Shown here: piece after piece, positions 1-6,989 of the stretch
How the letters are laid out: each line of letters opens with the position of its first letter
Position numbering within the stretch: the stretch's first letter is position 1
From: Brevundimonas subvibrioides
GTDB lineage: Bacteria; Pseudomonadota; Alphaproteobacteria; Caulobacterales; Caulobacteraceae
Length of the DNA: 64,000 bases
Assembly (NCBI RefSeq): GCF_002280785.1
Contig: NZ_NCEQ01000007.1
Span: forward strand, 495,147-559,146
Direction: 5' to 3'
The notes under the pieces: generated by a model
What the model saw: only the letters and a program-made list of their open reading frames with translations
Told to the model about the DNA's origin: nothing
Database searches by the model: none
Translations under genes and position numbers: made by a program

Positions 1-3
1 ATG

Positions 4-84
4 TCAGTTCAGTCTGGGCTAACTGATCCGCCATCCCCTAGGACGGCCCCCGCCCGTTCCGGCCGGGCGCCGTGACTGCCCGGC
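4..84 (+). promoter_or_regulatory. Structured leader of mntP; possible 3' part of a manganese riboswitch
   Basis: The 94 bases before the manganese exporter can fold into several hairpins. One pairs 4-9 with 21-26. Another pairs 52-56 with 64-68. The segment 62-68 can instead pair perfectly with 78-84, which excludes the second hairpin. Mutually exclusive stems ending about 10 bases before the start codon are typical of a leader that switches ribosome access. In many proteobacteria mntP carries a yybP-ykoY manganese riboswitch. The conserved 5' core of that aptamer is not visible here, and the window edge cuts the leader, so the riboswitch assignment is only a possibility. Confidence 0.3.
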
Positions 85-94
85 GAGATCGATC

Positions 95-661
95 ATGACG
101 CCCGGAGCGATCGCTGTCCTGTCCCTGAGCATGTCCACGGACGCCTTCGCCGCCGCCGTGGGGCGCGGCGCCGCACATCGGCCGTCGTGGTGGTCGGCGG
201 TCAAGGCGGGCGCCGTCTTTGGCGTGATCGAGGCCATCACGCCCCTGATCGGCTGGAGCCTCGGCCTGCTCGCCGCAGGCTTCGTCGAGAGCGTCGATCA
301 CTGGATCGCCTTCGTCCTGCTGGCCGTCGTCGGCGGCAAGATGATCTGGGAGGCCTCCAGACCCTCCGAACCCGATGCAGCCCCGCTGCGGTCCGGCCCA
401 TGGGCCCTGATCGCCACGGCCGTGGCCACCAGCATCGACGCAGCGGCGGTCGGCGTGGGCCTGGCCTTCCTCGGCGCGAATATCTGGGTCATCGCCCTCA
501 GTGTCGGCCTGACGACCTTCGCCCTGACCACGGCCGGCATGTTGATCGGCCGGGCCGTCGGCGCCCGCTTCGGCAAGATCGCGGAACTGGTCGGCGGCGT
601 CGCCCTCATCGCCCTGGGGACGACGATCCTGCTCGAGCATCTCGGGTTTCTCGCCGCCTGA
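95..661 (+). CDS. mntP: MntP-family manganese efflux pump
   Basis: A 188-residue, very hydrophobic protein of the MntP (YebN, DUF204) family, which exports Mn2+ across the inner membrane and protects against manganese overload. Two repeated halves are visible. Each carries the family's conserved membrane aspartate: D16 in the motif STDAF and D115 in SIDAAAVG. A GGKMIWEA segment (80-87) closes the first half. About six membrane helices are expected, and the length matches the usual 180-190 residues. The start ATG at 95 places the first helix at the N-terminus as in homologues. It is a single gene followed by motB on the same strand, with no functional link visible. Regulation through the structured leader is plausible. 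Confidence 0.9.
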   Translation: MTPGAIAVLSLSMSTDAFAAAVGRGAAHRPSWWSAVKAGAVFGVIEAITPLIGWSLGLLAAGFVESVDHWIAFVLLAVVGGKMIWEASRPSEPDAAPLRSGPWALIATAVATSIDAAAVGVGLAFLGANIWVIALSVGLTTFALTTAGMLIGRAVGARFGKIAELVGGVALIALGTTILLEHLGFLAA

Positions 662-729
662 GGCGACTGCGAAACGTCGCATTAACCTTGATCATCGACG
701 GTCGTTTCAGTTCCCGTGAGCCCGAGTCG

Positions 730-1632
730 ATGAACGCCAGCGATCGTCCGATCATCATCAAGAAGATCAAGAAGGTGGTCGGCGGCGGCCACCATGGCGG
801 CGCTTGGAAGGTCGCCTACGCCGACTTCGTGACCGCGATGATGGCCTTCTTCCTGTTGATGTGGCTGATCAACACGACCGATCCCGAACAGAAGAAGGGC
901 ATCGCCGAATATTTCGCGCCCGCCAGCGTCTCCCAGACGACCTCCGGCTCCGGCGGCATCCTGGGCGGCACCTCTCTGGGCGAGGACGGCTCCAAGAGCT
1001 CGGGCTCCCAATCGGTTCTTGAACAACAGGCCCCCGAAGCGCCCCAGGACGCGCCCGAGGAAGCGGGATCCAGCGCCAACCTCGGCGCGGCCTCCGAAGA
1101 GGAACTGCGTCAGGAGATCGCCGCCCGCGAGGCCGCCGAGTTCGCCTCCGCCGCCGAATCCCTGCGCCAGGCCATGCAGCGCATGCCGGAACTGGCCGAG
1201 CTGTCGAAACAGCTGATCATCGACCAGACGCCCGAAGGCCTGCGTATCCAGCTGGTCGATCAGGAAGGCCGCTCGATGTTCGAACAGAACTCGACCCGTC
1301 CGAACGCCCGCGCCCAGGTCCTGCTGCGGGCCATCGCCGGGGTCGTGAACCGGTTGCCGAACCGCATCTCCATCTCGGGCCACACCTCGGCGGTCGCCGG
1401 CTCAGGCCGCGCCTCGACCGCCAGCGACTGGCCCCTGTCGGCCGGCCGCGCCGACGCCTCTCGCCAGATCCTCCAGGGCGCCGGGATCGACGCCGACCGG
1501 GTCTATTCGGTCGCGGGCAAGGCGGGTTCTGATCCTCTGTATCCGGACGATCCGTCCCTCGCCGGCAACCGCCGGATCGCCATTGTCCTGCTGCGCGAAG
1601 CGCCGGTCCTGCCGGCGGACACCAGCCTGTGA
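730..1632 (+). CDS. motB: Flagellar motor stator protein MotB
   Basis: 300 residues. MotB anchors the stator to peptidoglycan and forms the proton channel with MotA. The N-terminal basic cytoplasmic segment is followed by one membrane helix (about 30-48) in the motif YADFVTAMMAFFLLMW. D32 is the conserved proton-binding aspartate. A low-complexity linker rich in G, S and E (about 70-125) leads to a C-terminal OmpA-like peptidoglycan-binding domain (about 150-295) with ISGHTSA and NRRIAIVLLRE motifs. The reading frame is open far upstream, but the ATG at 730 gives the usual MotB N-terminus. No motA lies beside it, so motA must be elsewhere, as in Caulobacter where the two genes are unlinked. 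Confidence 0.93.
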   Translation: MNASDRPIIIKKIKKVVGGGHHGGAWKVAYADFVTAMMAFFLLMWLINTTDPEQKKGIAEYFAPASVSQTTSGSGGILGGTSLGEDGSKSSGSQSVLEQQAPEAPQDAPEEAGSSANLGAASEEELRQEIAAREAAEFASAAESLRQAMQRMPELAELSKQLIIDQTPEGLRIQLVDQEGRSMFEQNSTRPNARAQVLLRAIAGVVNRLPNRISISGHTSAVAGSGRASTASDWPLSAGRADASRQILQGAGIDADRVYSVAGKAGSDPLYPDDPSLAGNRRIAIVLLREAPVLPADTSL

Positions 1633-1752
1633 GGGCCGCGCCGTTCGGTTACGGCGCGAACCGGCTTGCGGCGCAGCAGCGATTGGCGGCAAATCGTCCG
1701 ATGAACACGGCCCTGCCCTACGCCGGACGACATTGGATGCGGACCTGACGCC

Positions 1753-2487
1753 GTGACGCAGCATGTTCCGACACGTCAGCTTCGCTTCTTCATGACGGCG
1801 GTCGCGCCCTGCCCCTATCTGCCGGGCATGACCGAGCGGAAGGTGTTCGCCAACCTGCCCTTCTCGGACGGCGCCCACGTCAACGACGAGCTGACCCACG
1901 CCGGTTTCCGCCGCAGCCAGAACATCGCCTACCGCCCGGCCTGCGAAGGCTGCGACGCCTGTATCTCCGTGCGGCTTCCGGCGCCGGAGTTTCAGTTCTC
2001 GCGCGGCCAGCGCAAGGTCCTCTCCCGCAACGAGGACCTGTCGCGCGATCTCGTCGAGGCCGAGGCGACCCAGGAGCAGTTCGCCCTGCTGAAACGCTAC
2101 CTCGCCCATCGCCACCCGGGCGGCGGCATGACCGACATGACCTGGCCCGACTATATCGCCATGGTCGAGGACACGGCGGTCCGCACCCATCTGATCGAAT
2201 ACCGCCTGCCCTCGACCGATGAAGGCCCCGGCGATCTGGTCGCCGTGACCCTGGCCGACCTGCTCTCCGACGGCCTGTCCATGGTCTACAGCTTCTTCGA
2301 TCCGGACTTGGTCAAGCGGTCGCTCGGCGTCTTCGCCATCCTCGACCATGTGCGCCAGGCCCAGGCCGTGCGCCTGCCGTTTGTCTACCTCGGCTACTGG
2401 GTCGAGGGCTCGCCCAAGATGGACTACAAGGCCCGGTTCCGGCCGATGGAGGTCCTCAAGCCGCTCGGCTGGACGCGCGTCGACTAA
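1753..2487 (+). CDS. bpt: Aspartate/glutamate leucyltransferase (Bpt)
   Basis: 244 residues. Bpt transfers leucine from Leu-tRNA to proteins with N-terminal Asp or Glu, marking them for ClpAP degradation by the N-end rule. The start is GTG. The first residues, MTQHVPTRQL, match the typical Bpt N-terminus, so the ATG at 1792 is less likely. A conserved CxxCxxC cluster (C64, C67, C70) sits in RPACEGCDACISVR. Conserved HPGGGM and SMVYSFFDP segments of the GNAT-like transferase domain follow, and the C-terminus YLGYWVEGSPKMDYKARFRP is diagnostic. The gene stands alone. A GC-rich hairpin downstream (2495-2513) separates it from the convergent peptidase gene. Confidence 0.92.
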   Translation: MTQHVPTRQLRFFMTAVAPCPYLPGMTERKVFANLPFSDGAHVNDELTHAGFRRSQNIAYRPACEGCDACISVRLPAPEFQFSRGQRKVLSRNEDLSRDLVEAEATQEQFALLKRYLAHRHPGGGMTDMTWPDYIAMVEDTAVRTHLIEYRLPSTDEGPGDLVAVTLADLLSDGLSMVYSFFDPDLVKRSLGVFAILDHVRQAQAVRLPFVYLGYWVEGSPKMDYKARFRPMEVLKPLGWTRVD

Positions 2488-2494
2488 CCGTCTC

Positions 2495-2513
2495 CCTCTC
2501 CCGGGGGGAGAGG
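2495..2513. terminator. Hairpin between convergent bpt and M48 peptidase genes
   Basis: Eight-base arms CCTCTCCC and GGGAGAGG flank a 3-base loop in the short gap between two convergent genes. It has no U tract on either strand, so it would be a weak or factor-assisted terminator. Confidence 0.4.
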
Positions 2514-2515
2514 AT

Positions 2516-3532
2516 TCAGGAAACCGGAACGGCCGTCCCGTCCCCCGTCACCGGTCCGTCGAAGCCATCCCAGGCCCCCGGATCCCGCCCGCCGCCGAAT
2601 TTCACCAGCGCCGCGATCCGCCTGTCGATAGACGGGTGGGTGGCGAACAGGGCGTCGGTGAAGCCCGCGCGCTCGTTGTCCAGGAACATGCCCTGCACGT
2701 CATCGGGCGCCTCCAGCTTGGATCGCCCCGACACCTTCCGCAGCGCGGAGATCATGGAATCCGGGTTCTTGGTCAGCTCGACCGCCCCGGCGTCCGCCAC
2801 ATATTCCCGCGTCCGCGACAGCATCAGCCGGATGACGACGGCGAACACATATCCGATGGCCGCGATGGCGAACCCGATCAGGATCAGCGGCAGTGCGTTC
2901 TTGTTGTCCTTGCCGCCCCGCAGATAGAACAGCCCCCGGAACACCAGCTGGCAGATCACGCTGATGATCCCGGCGAAGATCGAGGCGACCACCATGGTCC
3001 GCACGTCCTTGTTGATGACGTGGGTCATCTCGTGCGCCAGCACGGCCTCCATCTCGTCGCGATCCAGGGCGTCGATCAGCCCCCGGGTCACCGTGACGCT
3101 GTAGTGGCCCTCGCGGATGCCCGAGGCGAAGGCGTTCAGGCTCTCCGACTCGATGATCCGCAGTGTCGGCGTCCGCAGACCGCGCGAGATCGCCAGGTTC
3201 TCCAGCAGGTTATAGAGCTCCGGCGCGTCCTGCCGCTCGACCTTCCGCGCCCCGGTCATCACGTCGATCATCACCTGATTGCCGAACCAGGCGATGGCGA
3301 ACCAGATCAGGGCCACGACGACCGCCAGCGGAATGGTCCCAGCCAGCATCCCCACGGCGTAATTTACGTCGTCGCCCAGGGTCCCGCCCGAATTGGGCAG
3401 GACGCCGAATCCCATCAGCACCAGCTCCAGCCCGAACAGGACCAGGGTCAGCATGACCGGGAACCCGATCAGCAACAGGGTCGACCGGGTGTTGTTCGCC
3501 CAGATGTGGGTCTGGAGACCGACAGCGGCCAT
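2516..3532 (-). CDS. M48-family zinc metallopeptidase, HtpX-like
   Basis: 338 residues. The zinc site is HEMTH at 167-171, within VLAHEMTHVINKDV, with a later conserved acidic ligand in SRTREYVADAGA. Two hydrophobic helices near the N-terminus (about 18-45 and 58-82) and two after the zinc motif (about 180-240) place it in the inner membrane with a cytoplasmic active site. This is the HtpX/Ste24 layout used for quality control of membrane proteins. It lies 6 bases downstream of the lemA gene on the same strand. LemA-M48 pairs are common and suggest joint action at the membrane. It is somewhat longer than E. coli HtpX (293 residues). I leave the symbol blank because several M48 subfamilies share this plan. 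Confidence 0.88.
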   Translation of the reverse strand: MAAVGLQTHIWANNTRSTLLLIGFPVMLTLVLFGLELVLMGFGVLPNSGGTLGDDVNYAVGMLAGTIPLAVVVALIWFAIAWFGNQVMIDVMTGARKVERQDAPELYNLLENLAISRGLRTPTLRIIESESLNAFASGIREGHYSVTVTRGLIDALDRDEMEAVLAHEMTHVINKDVRTMVVASIFAGIISVICQLVFRGLFYLRGGKDNKNALPLILIGFAIAAIGYVFAVVIRLMLSRTREYVADAGAVELTKNPDSMISALRKVSGRSKLEAPDDVQGMFLDNERAGFTDALFATHPSIDRRIAALVKFGGGRDPGAWDGFDGPVTGDGTAVPVS

Positions 3533-3538
3533 GTGGAC

Positions 3539-4108
3539 CTAGAACTTCACCGACGGCGGGGCGGCGGTCATGGCGGCGCGATCCGCAGTGTCCACGGCGA
3601 AGAAGGGCTTCTCGGTTCCGAAGCCGAACATCCCGGCGAACAGCACGGTCGGGAACTGGGCCCGAACCGCGTTGAACTCGGCCACGGCGTTGTTGAAGAA
3701 GCGGCGCGCGGCCGCCAGCTTGTTCTCGATATCCGCCAGCTCGCGTTGCAGCTCCAGGAAGTTGGTGTTGGCCTTCAGGTCCGGATAGGCCTCGGCCACG
3801 GCGAACAGCTTGCCCAGGGCGCCGGTCAGCATGTTGTCGGCGGTCACCTTGTCGTCGATCGTGGCAGCCCCTGCGGCGGCGGCGCGCGCCTGGGTCACCG
3901 CGTTCAGCGTCTCCTGCTCGTGCGAGGCGTAGCCCTTCACCGTCTCGACCAGGTTGGGGATCAGGTCGTTCCGCTGCTTCAGCTGCACGTCGATGTCGGC
4001 GAACGACTGGTCCGCCTTCTGATCCAGCGCGACCAGACGGTTGTAGGCCCCCATGACCACGAAGATCAGGATGACGACGATGACGCCGATGACGATGAGT
4101 GTGATCAT
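3539..4108 (-). CDS. lemA: LemA family protein
   Basis: 189 residues with one N-terminal membrane helix (about 2-22), then an all-helical body. The family signature is ALDQKADQSFADIDVQLKQR, followed by NDLIPNLVETVKGYASHEQETL. The C-terminal half has the expected YPDLKANTNFLELQ and NAVAEFNA motifs. LemA proteins are anchored in the membrane and their biochemical role is not settled. The ATG has a good ribosome site (GGAG) a few bases upstream. It is first in a two-gene unit with the M48 peptidase. Confidence 0.9.
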   Translation of the reverse strand: MITLIVIGVIVVILIFVVMGAYNRLVALDQKADQSFADIDVQLKQRNDLIPNLVETVKGYASHEQETLNAVTQARAAAAGAATIDDKVTADNMLTGALGKLFAVAEAYPDLKANTNFLELQRELADIENKLAAARRFFNNAVAEFNAVRAQFPTVLFAGMFGFGTEKPFFAVDTADRAAMTAAPPSVKF

Positions 4109-4202
4109 GACAGCTCCTCTGCGATGGGTGTGATTATCGCGCGAAGGGCAAGCCCCGGATAGTGAAATCGGCGTGAGTCGATCGCAAGCTCACGACGGAA
4201 TT

Positions 4203-4217
4203 GTTCTTGATTTGTTC
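4203..4217 (+). promoter_or_regulatory. Candidate LexA (SOS) operator, GTTC-N7-GTTC
   Basis: The sequence GTTCTTGATTTGTTC exactly fits the alphaproteobacterial SOS box GTTC-N7-GTTC. A third half-site in inverted orientation (GGGAAC, 4223-4228) follows. The box ends 25 bases before the ATG of the radical-SAM gene at 4242, where a bound repressor would block transcription. This is a motif match, not proof of binding. Confidence 0.65.
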
Positions 4218-4241
4218 CATTCGGGAACATAGCCTCAGCCC

Positions 4242-5318
4242 ATGTCTACTGCTCCCCTGCCGACGAAAGGACGCGGCGCCCGCACCAACGCCACCGGCCG
4301 GTTCGAACCCGTCGTGCATGAGGATTTCGACGATGGCTGGACGGCGGAGGACGAGACGCCGGCCCCGCTCCGAACGACCCTGACGCCCGAACACGCCCGA
4401 AAGATCATCACCACAAATACCAGTCCCGACGTCGGCTTCGACCGCTCGATCAACCCCTACAAAGGCTGCGAACATGGCTGTATCTACTGTTACGCCCGTC
4501 CATCCCATGCCTGGATGGGCCTATCCCCGGGCCTGGATTTCGAGAGCCGGCTCTTCTTCAAGCCCGAAGGGCCGCGTCTCCTGGAACAGGAGCTCGCGGC
4601 CCGGAAATATGTCTGCAAACGCATCCACATAGGCGGCAACACCGACCCCTATCAGCCGGTCGAGCGCACGCAGAAGATCACGCGCGGCCTGCTCGAGGTC
4701 CTGCAGCGGTTCAACCAGCCCTTCTCCATCATCACCAAATCGAATCTGATCACCCGCGATGTGGACATTCTGGGCCCGATGGGCCGCGACGGTCTGGCCA
4801 GCGCCTTCGTCTCGATCACGACGCTGGACCGCGACCTCGCCCGCACCATGGAGCCCCGCGCCGCGACGCCCGCGCGCCGTCTCGACGCGGTGAAACGGCT
4901 GGCCGACGCGGGCGTGCCCGTCGGCGTCGGTTTCGCCCCCGTCATCCCCGGCCTCAACGACCATGAGCTGGAAGCCGTGCTGGAGGCGGCCGCGAAGGCC
5001 GGGGCGACCTCCGCCATGTATGTGACCCTGCGCCTGCCGCTGGAGATCAAGACACTGTTCGCCGAGTGGCTGGCCGACGCCCGCCCGGACCGCGCCGCCC
5101 GCGTCATGTCCCTCGTCCGCCAGACGCGCGGCGGCAAGGACTATGACGCCGACTGGTCCCAGCGGATGAAGGGCACCGGCCCCGTGGCCGACCTGATCTC
5201 GGCCCGCTTCAAGGCGGCGGTGAAACGCTATGGTCTGGACGGGCCGAGGCACGCGTTGGACGTGACGAAATTCCGGGTTCCGGCCGATGCGCGGGCGCAG
5301 CTGGAGCTGTTCGGCTGA
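4242..5318 (+). CDS. PA0069-family radical SAM protein, SplB-like
   Basis: 358 residues. The radical-SAM [4Fe-4S] motif CxxxCxxC is C76, C80, C83 in KGCEHGCIYCYARPSH. The spacing and the YARPSH tail are those of the PA0069/Rv2578c family, related to spore photoproduct lyase SplB. Further conserved motifs are NTDPYQPVERTQKITRGLLE and the SITTLDRDLARTMEPRAATPARR stretch. The enzyme should cleave S-adenosylmethionine reductively. Its substrate in this family is unknown, though SplB repairs UV-damaged DNA. A LexA box lies immediately upstream, which would put it in the DNA-damage regulon. It is a single gene, followed by a 192-bp palindromic element. Confidence 0.88.
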   Translation: MSTAPLPTKGRGARTNATGRFEPVVHEDFDDGWTAEDETPAPLRTTLTPEHARKIITTNTSPDVGFDRSINPYKGCEHGCIYCYARPSHAWMGLSPGLDFESRLFFKPEGPRLLEQELAARKYVCKRIHIGGNTDPYQPVERTQKITRGLLEVLQRFNQPFSIITKSNLITRDVDILGPMGRDGLASAFVSITTLDRDLARTMEPRAATPARRLDAVKRLADAGVPVGVGFAPVIPGLNDHELEAVLEAAAKAGATSAMYVTLRLPLEIKTLFAEWLADARPDRAARVMSLVRQTRGGKDYDADWSQRMKGTGPVADLISARFKAAVKRYGLDGPRHALDVTKFRVPADARAQLELFG

Positions 5319-5322
5319 CGTT

Positions 5323-5514
5323 CGTCATCCTCCGGCAAGCCGCCGCTTGGCGGCGCAGACCGGGGGACCCAGCGGCGCGCGGGAGCGCGACCCGAAGGGC
5401 GGCGCGAAGCAGTCAACCTGCCGCGCGCTCCGTTCCCGAAACATCGTACCTGAACAGTTCGCCTTCGGCGCCGCTGGGTCCCCCGGTCTCGCTGCGCTCG
5501 CGGGAGGATGACGA
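5323..5514. repeat. Long intergenic palindromic repeat element (REP/BIME-like)
   Basis: A 192-bp imperfect palindrome. The outer arms CGTCATCCTCC (5323-5333) and its complement (5504-5514) are perfect. A second perfect 21-bp inverted repeat joins 5358-5378 to 5469-5489 and contains the core GGGGGACCCAGC. A further small hairpin lies within 5340-5356. No credible gene is present. The same GGGGACCCAG core recurs in the element at 40144-40264, which suggests a dispersed family. Confidence 0.75.
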
Positions 5515-5843
5515 AAAAAAGGGACAGGTCGTGTGGAATATGTTCTTATATCACCCTTGATCGCCACCCCCTCCGCCCCATGTCTGTCCATTCTGCAGGT
5601 CTTTGACATTCCACGATTGCGGCAGCCTATCGGCACTGACTCGCGGCGAAATGCGCCGAGAGGCTGACAGAGTGTTGTCGAGTACAATCAAGACCTCACC
5701 GCAAATATCGGCAACAAAACAACTATCCAGGAATTGCACTATTGGACTCTGTTTTTTCGGAGTCCAACGACCGATGGACGCGACTCGCCCCCGTCGTCAC
5801 CCTGACGTGATGTGCGATTCCTTCCGCCCCCGGACCTGAGCCC
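5515..5843. other. AT-richer intergenic leader of the cytosine methyltransferase gene
   Basis: About 330 bases, clearly less GC-rich than the surroundings, without a convincing gene. A 78-codon frame at 5603-5839 has neither a ribosome site nor recognisable content. The stretch holds five GANTC sites (5638, 5745, 5760, 5782, 5816), two of them inside a perfect 8-bp inverted repeat at 5742-5767. It probably contains the promoter of the methyltransferase gene that starts at 5844. Confidence 0.6.
5742..5767. promoter_or_regulatory. Inverted repeat carrying two GANTC sites
   Basis: Arms TTGGACTC (5742-5749) and GAGTCCAA (5760-5767) are perfect complements around a 10-base T-rich loop. Each arm holds a GANTC site, the target of the cell-cycle methylase CcrM. 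The repeat lies 76 bases before the methyltransferase ATG. It could be a regulator's operator. As a terminator it would be odd, because the T run is in the loop. Confidence 0.5.
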
Positions 5844-6989
5844 ATGCCCGGCTTCTACGAATTCTTCGCCGGCGGCGGCATGGTCCGCGCCGGTCTCGGC
5901 GCCGGCTGGGACTGTCTGTTCGCCAACGACTTCGACGCTCGCAAGGGTCTGACCTATCAGGCCAATTGGGGCACGGCCGGAGAGCTGACCGTCGGCGACA
6001 TCCGCGCCCTCGACGCGGCCGCCCTCCCCGGCCGCCCCGACCTCGTCTGGGGCAGCTTCCCCTGTCAGGACCTGTCGCTGGCCGGAAACGGCGCCGGCCT
6101 CGCCGGCGAGCGGTCCGGAACCTTCTACGCCTTCTGGGACCTCGTCCGCGGTCTGGCGGCCGAGGGCCGCGCGCCGCGTCTCGTCGCTGTCGAGAACGTC
6201 TGCGGCGCCCTCACCTCGCGCGGCGGCGCCGACTTTGAGGCCATGTGCAGGACCTTCGCCGGGGCCGGCTACCGCTTCGGCGCCCTGGTCATCAACGCCG
6301 ACCGGTTCACGCCCCAGTCCCGCCCTCGCCTTTTCGTCGTCGGCATCCACGCGGGCGCCGACATCGCCCCGGACCTGACCGCGCCCGGCCCCATCGCCCC
6401 CTTCCACACCCCGGCCGTGGTCCGCGCCGTGGAGCGCCTGCCCGACGACCTCCGCGAACAGGCCCTTTGGTGGAACCTGCCCTCGCCGGAGCGCCGCGCC
6501 TCCACCTTCGCCGACCTCATCGAGGACCAGCCAGACAGCGTCGCCTGGCATACCCCCGCCGAGACCGACCGCCTCCTGTCCCTCATGTCGCCGGTCAACC
6601 GCGCCAAGGTCCAGGCCGCCCAACGCGCCGGGCGCCGGATGGTCGGGGGCGTCTACCGCCGCACCCGCACCGACGCCTCGGGCGAGAAGGCCCAGCGCGC
6701 CGAGGTCCGCTTCGACGATGTCGCCGGCTGCCTGCGCACCCCTTCGGGAGGGTCCAGCCGCCAGACCATCCTCGTCATCGATGGCGCCCGCATCCGCTCC
6801 CGCCTGATCTCGGCGCGCGAGACCGCCCGGCTCATGGGCCTGCCCGACAGCTACGTCCTGCCCCGCAGCTACACGGACGCCTACCACCTCACCGGCGACG
6901 GCGTCGTCGTCCCGGTGGCCCGCCACCTGGCCCGCTATCTGTTCGAGCCGCTGGTCGGATCGTCCGCGGCCGCCAGCGAGGCCGCCTAA
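5844..6989 (+). CDS. Orphan DNA (cytosine-5)-methyltransferase
   Basis: 381 residues with the full ordered motif set of C5 methylases. Motif I is FFAGGGMVRAGLG (7-19). Motif IV is GSFPCQDLS with catalytic C74. Motif VI is ENV at 117-119. Motif VIII is QSRPRLFVVG. Motif X lies near the end in TARLMGLPDSY and GDGVVVPVARHLA. The recognition region between VIII and X is of modest size, as in single-specificity enzymes, so the target cannot be read off. No restriction endonuclease or very-short-patch repair gene is adjacent, so it looks like a solitary methylase with an epigenetic role. Its base composition resembles the neighbours, giving no sign of recent transfer. The 3' end overlaps the convergent methyltransferase gene by 4 bases. 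Confidence 0.9.
   Translation: MPGFYEFFAGGGMVRAGLGAGWDCLFANDFDARKGLTYQANWGTAGELTVGDIRALDAAALPGRPDLVWGSFPCQDLSLAGNGAGLAGERSGTFYAFWDLVRGLAAEGRAPRLVAVENVCGALTSRGGADFEAMCRTFAGAGYRFGALVINADRFTPQSRPRLFVVGIHAGADIAPDLTAPGPIAPFHTPAVVRAVERLPDDLREQALWWNLPSPERRASTFADLIEDQPDSVAWHTPAETDRLLSLMSPVNRAKVQAAQRAGRRMVGGVYRRTRTDASGEKAQRAEVRFDDVAGCLRTPSGGSSRQTILVIDGARIRSRLISARETARLMGLPDSYVLPRSYTDAYHLTGDGVVVPVARHLARYLFEPLVGSSAAASEAA

Noticed and set aside
187..729. N-terminal extension of MotB
   Set aside because: Homologues start at the ATG at 730; the upstream part overlaps mntP in another frame.
2348..4162. 604-codon plus-strand frame over the M48 and LemA genes
   Set aside because: It is antisense to two confident genes with motifs and operon structure.
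5603..5839. 78-codon gene before the cytosine methyltransferase
   Set aside because: No ribosome site, no hydrophobic or conserved pattern, and it spans the inverted repeat with GANTC sites.
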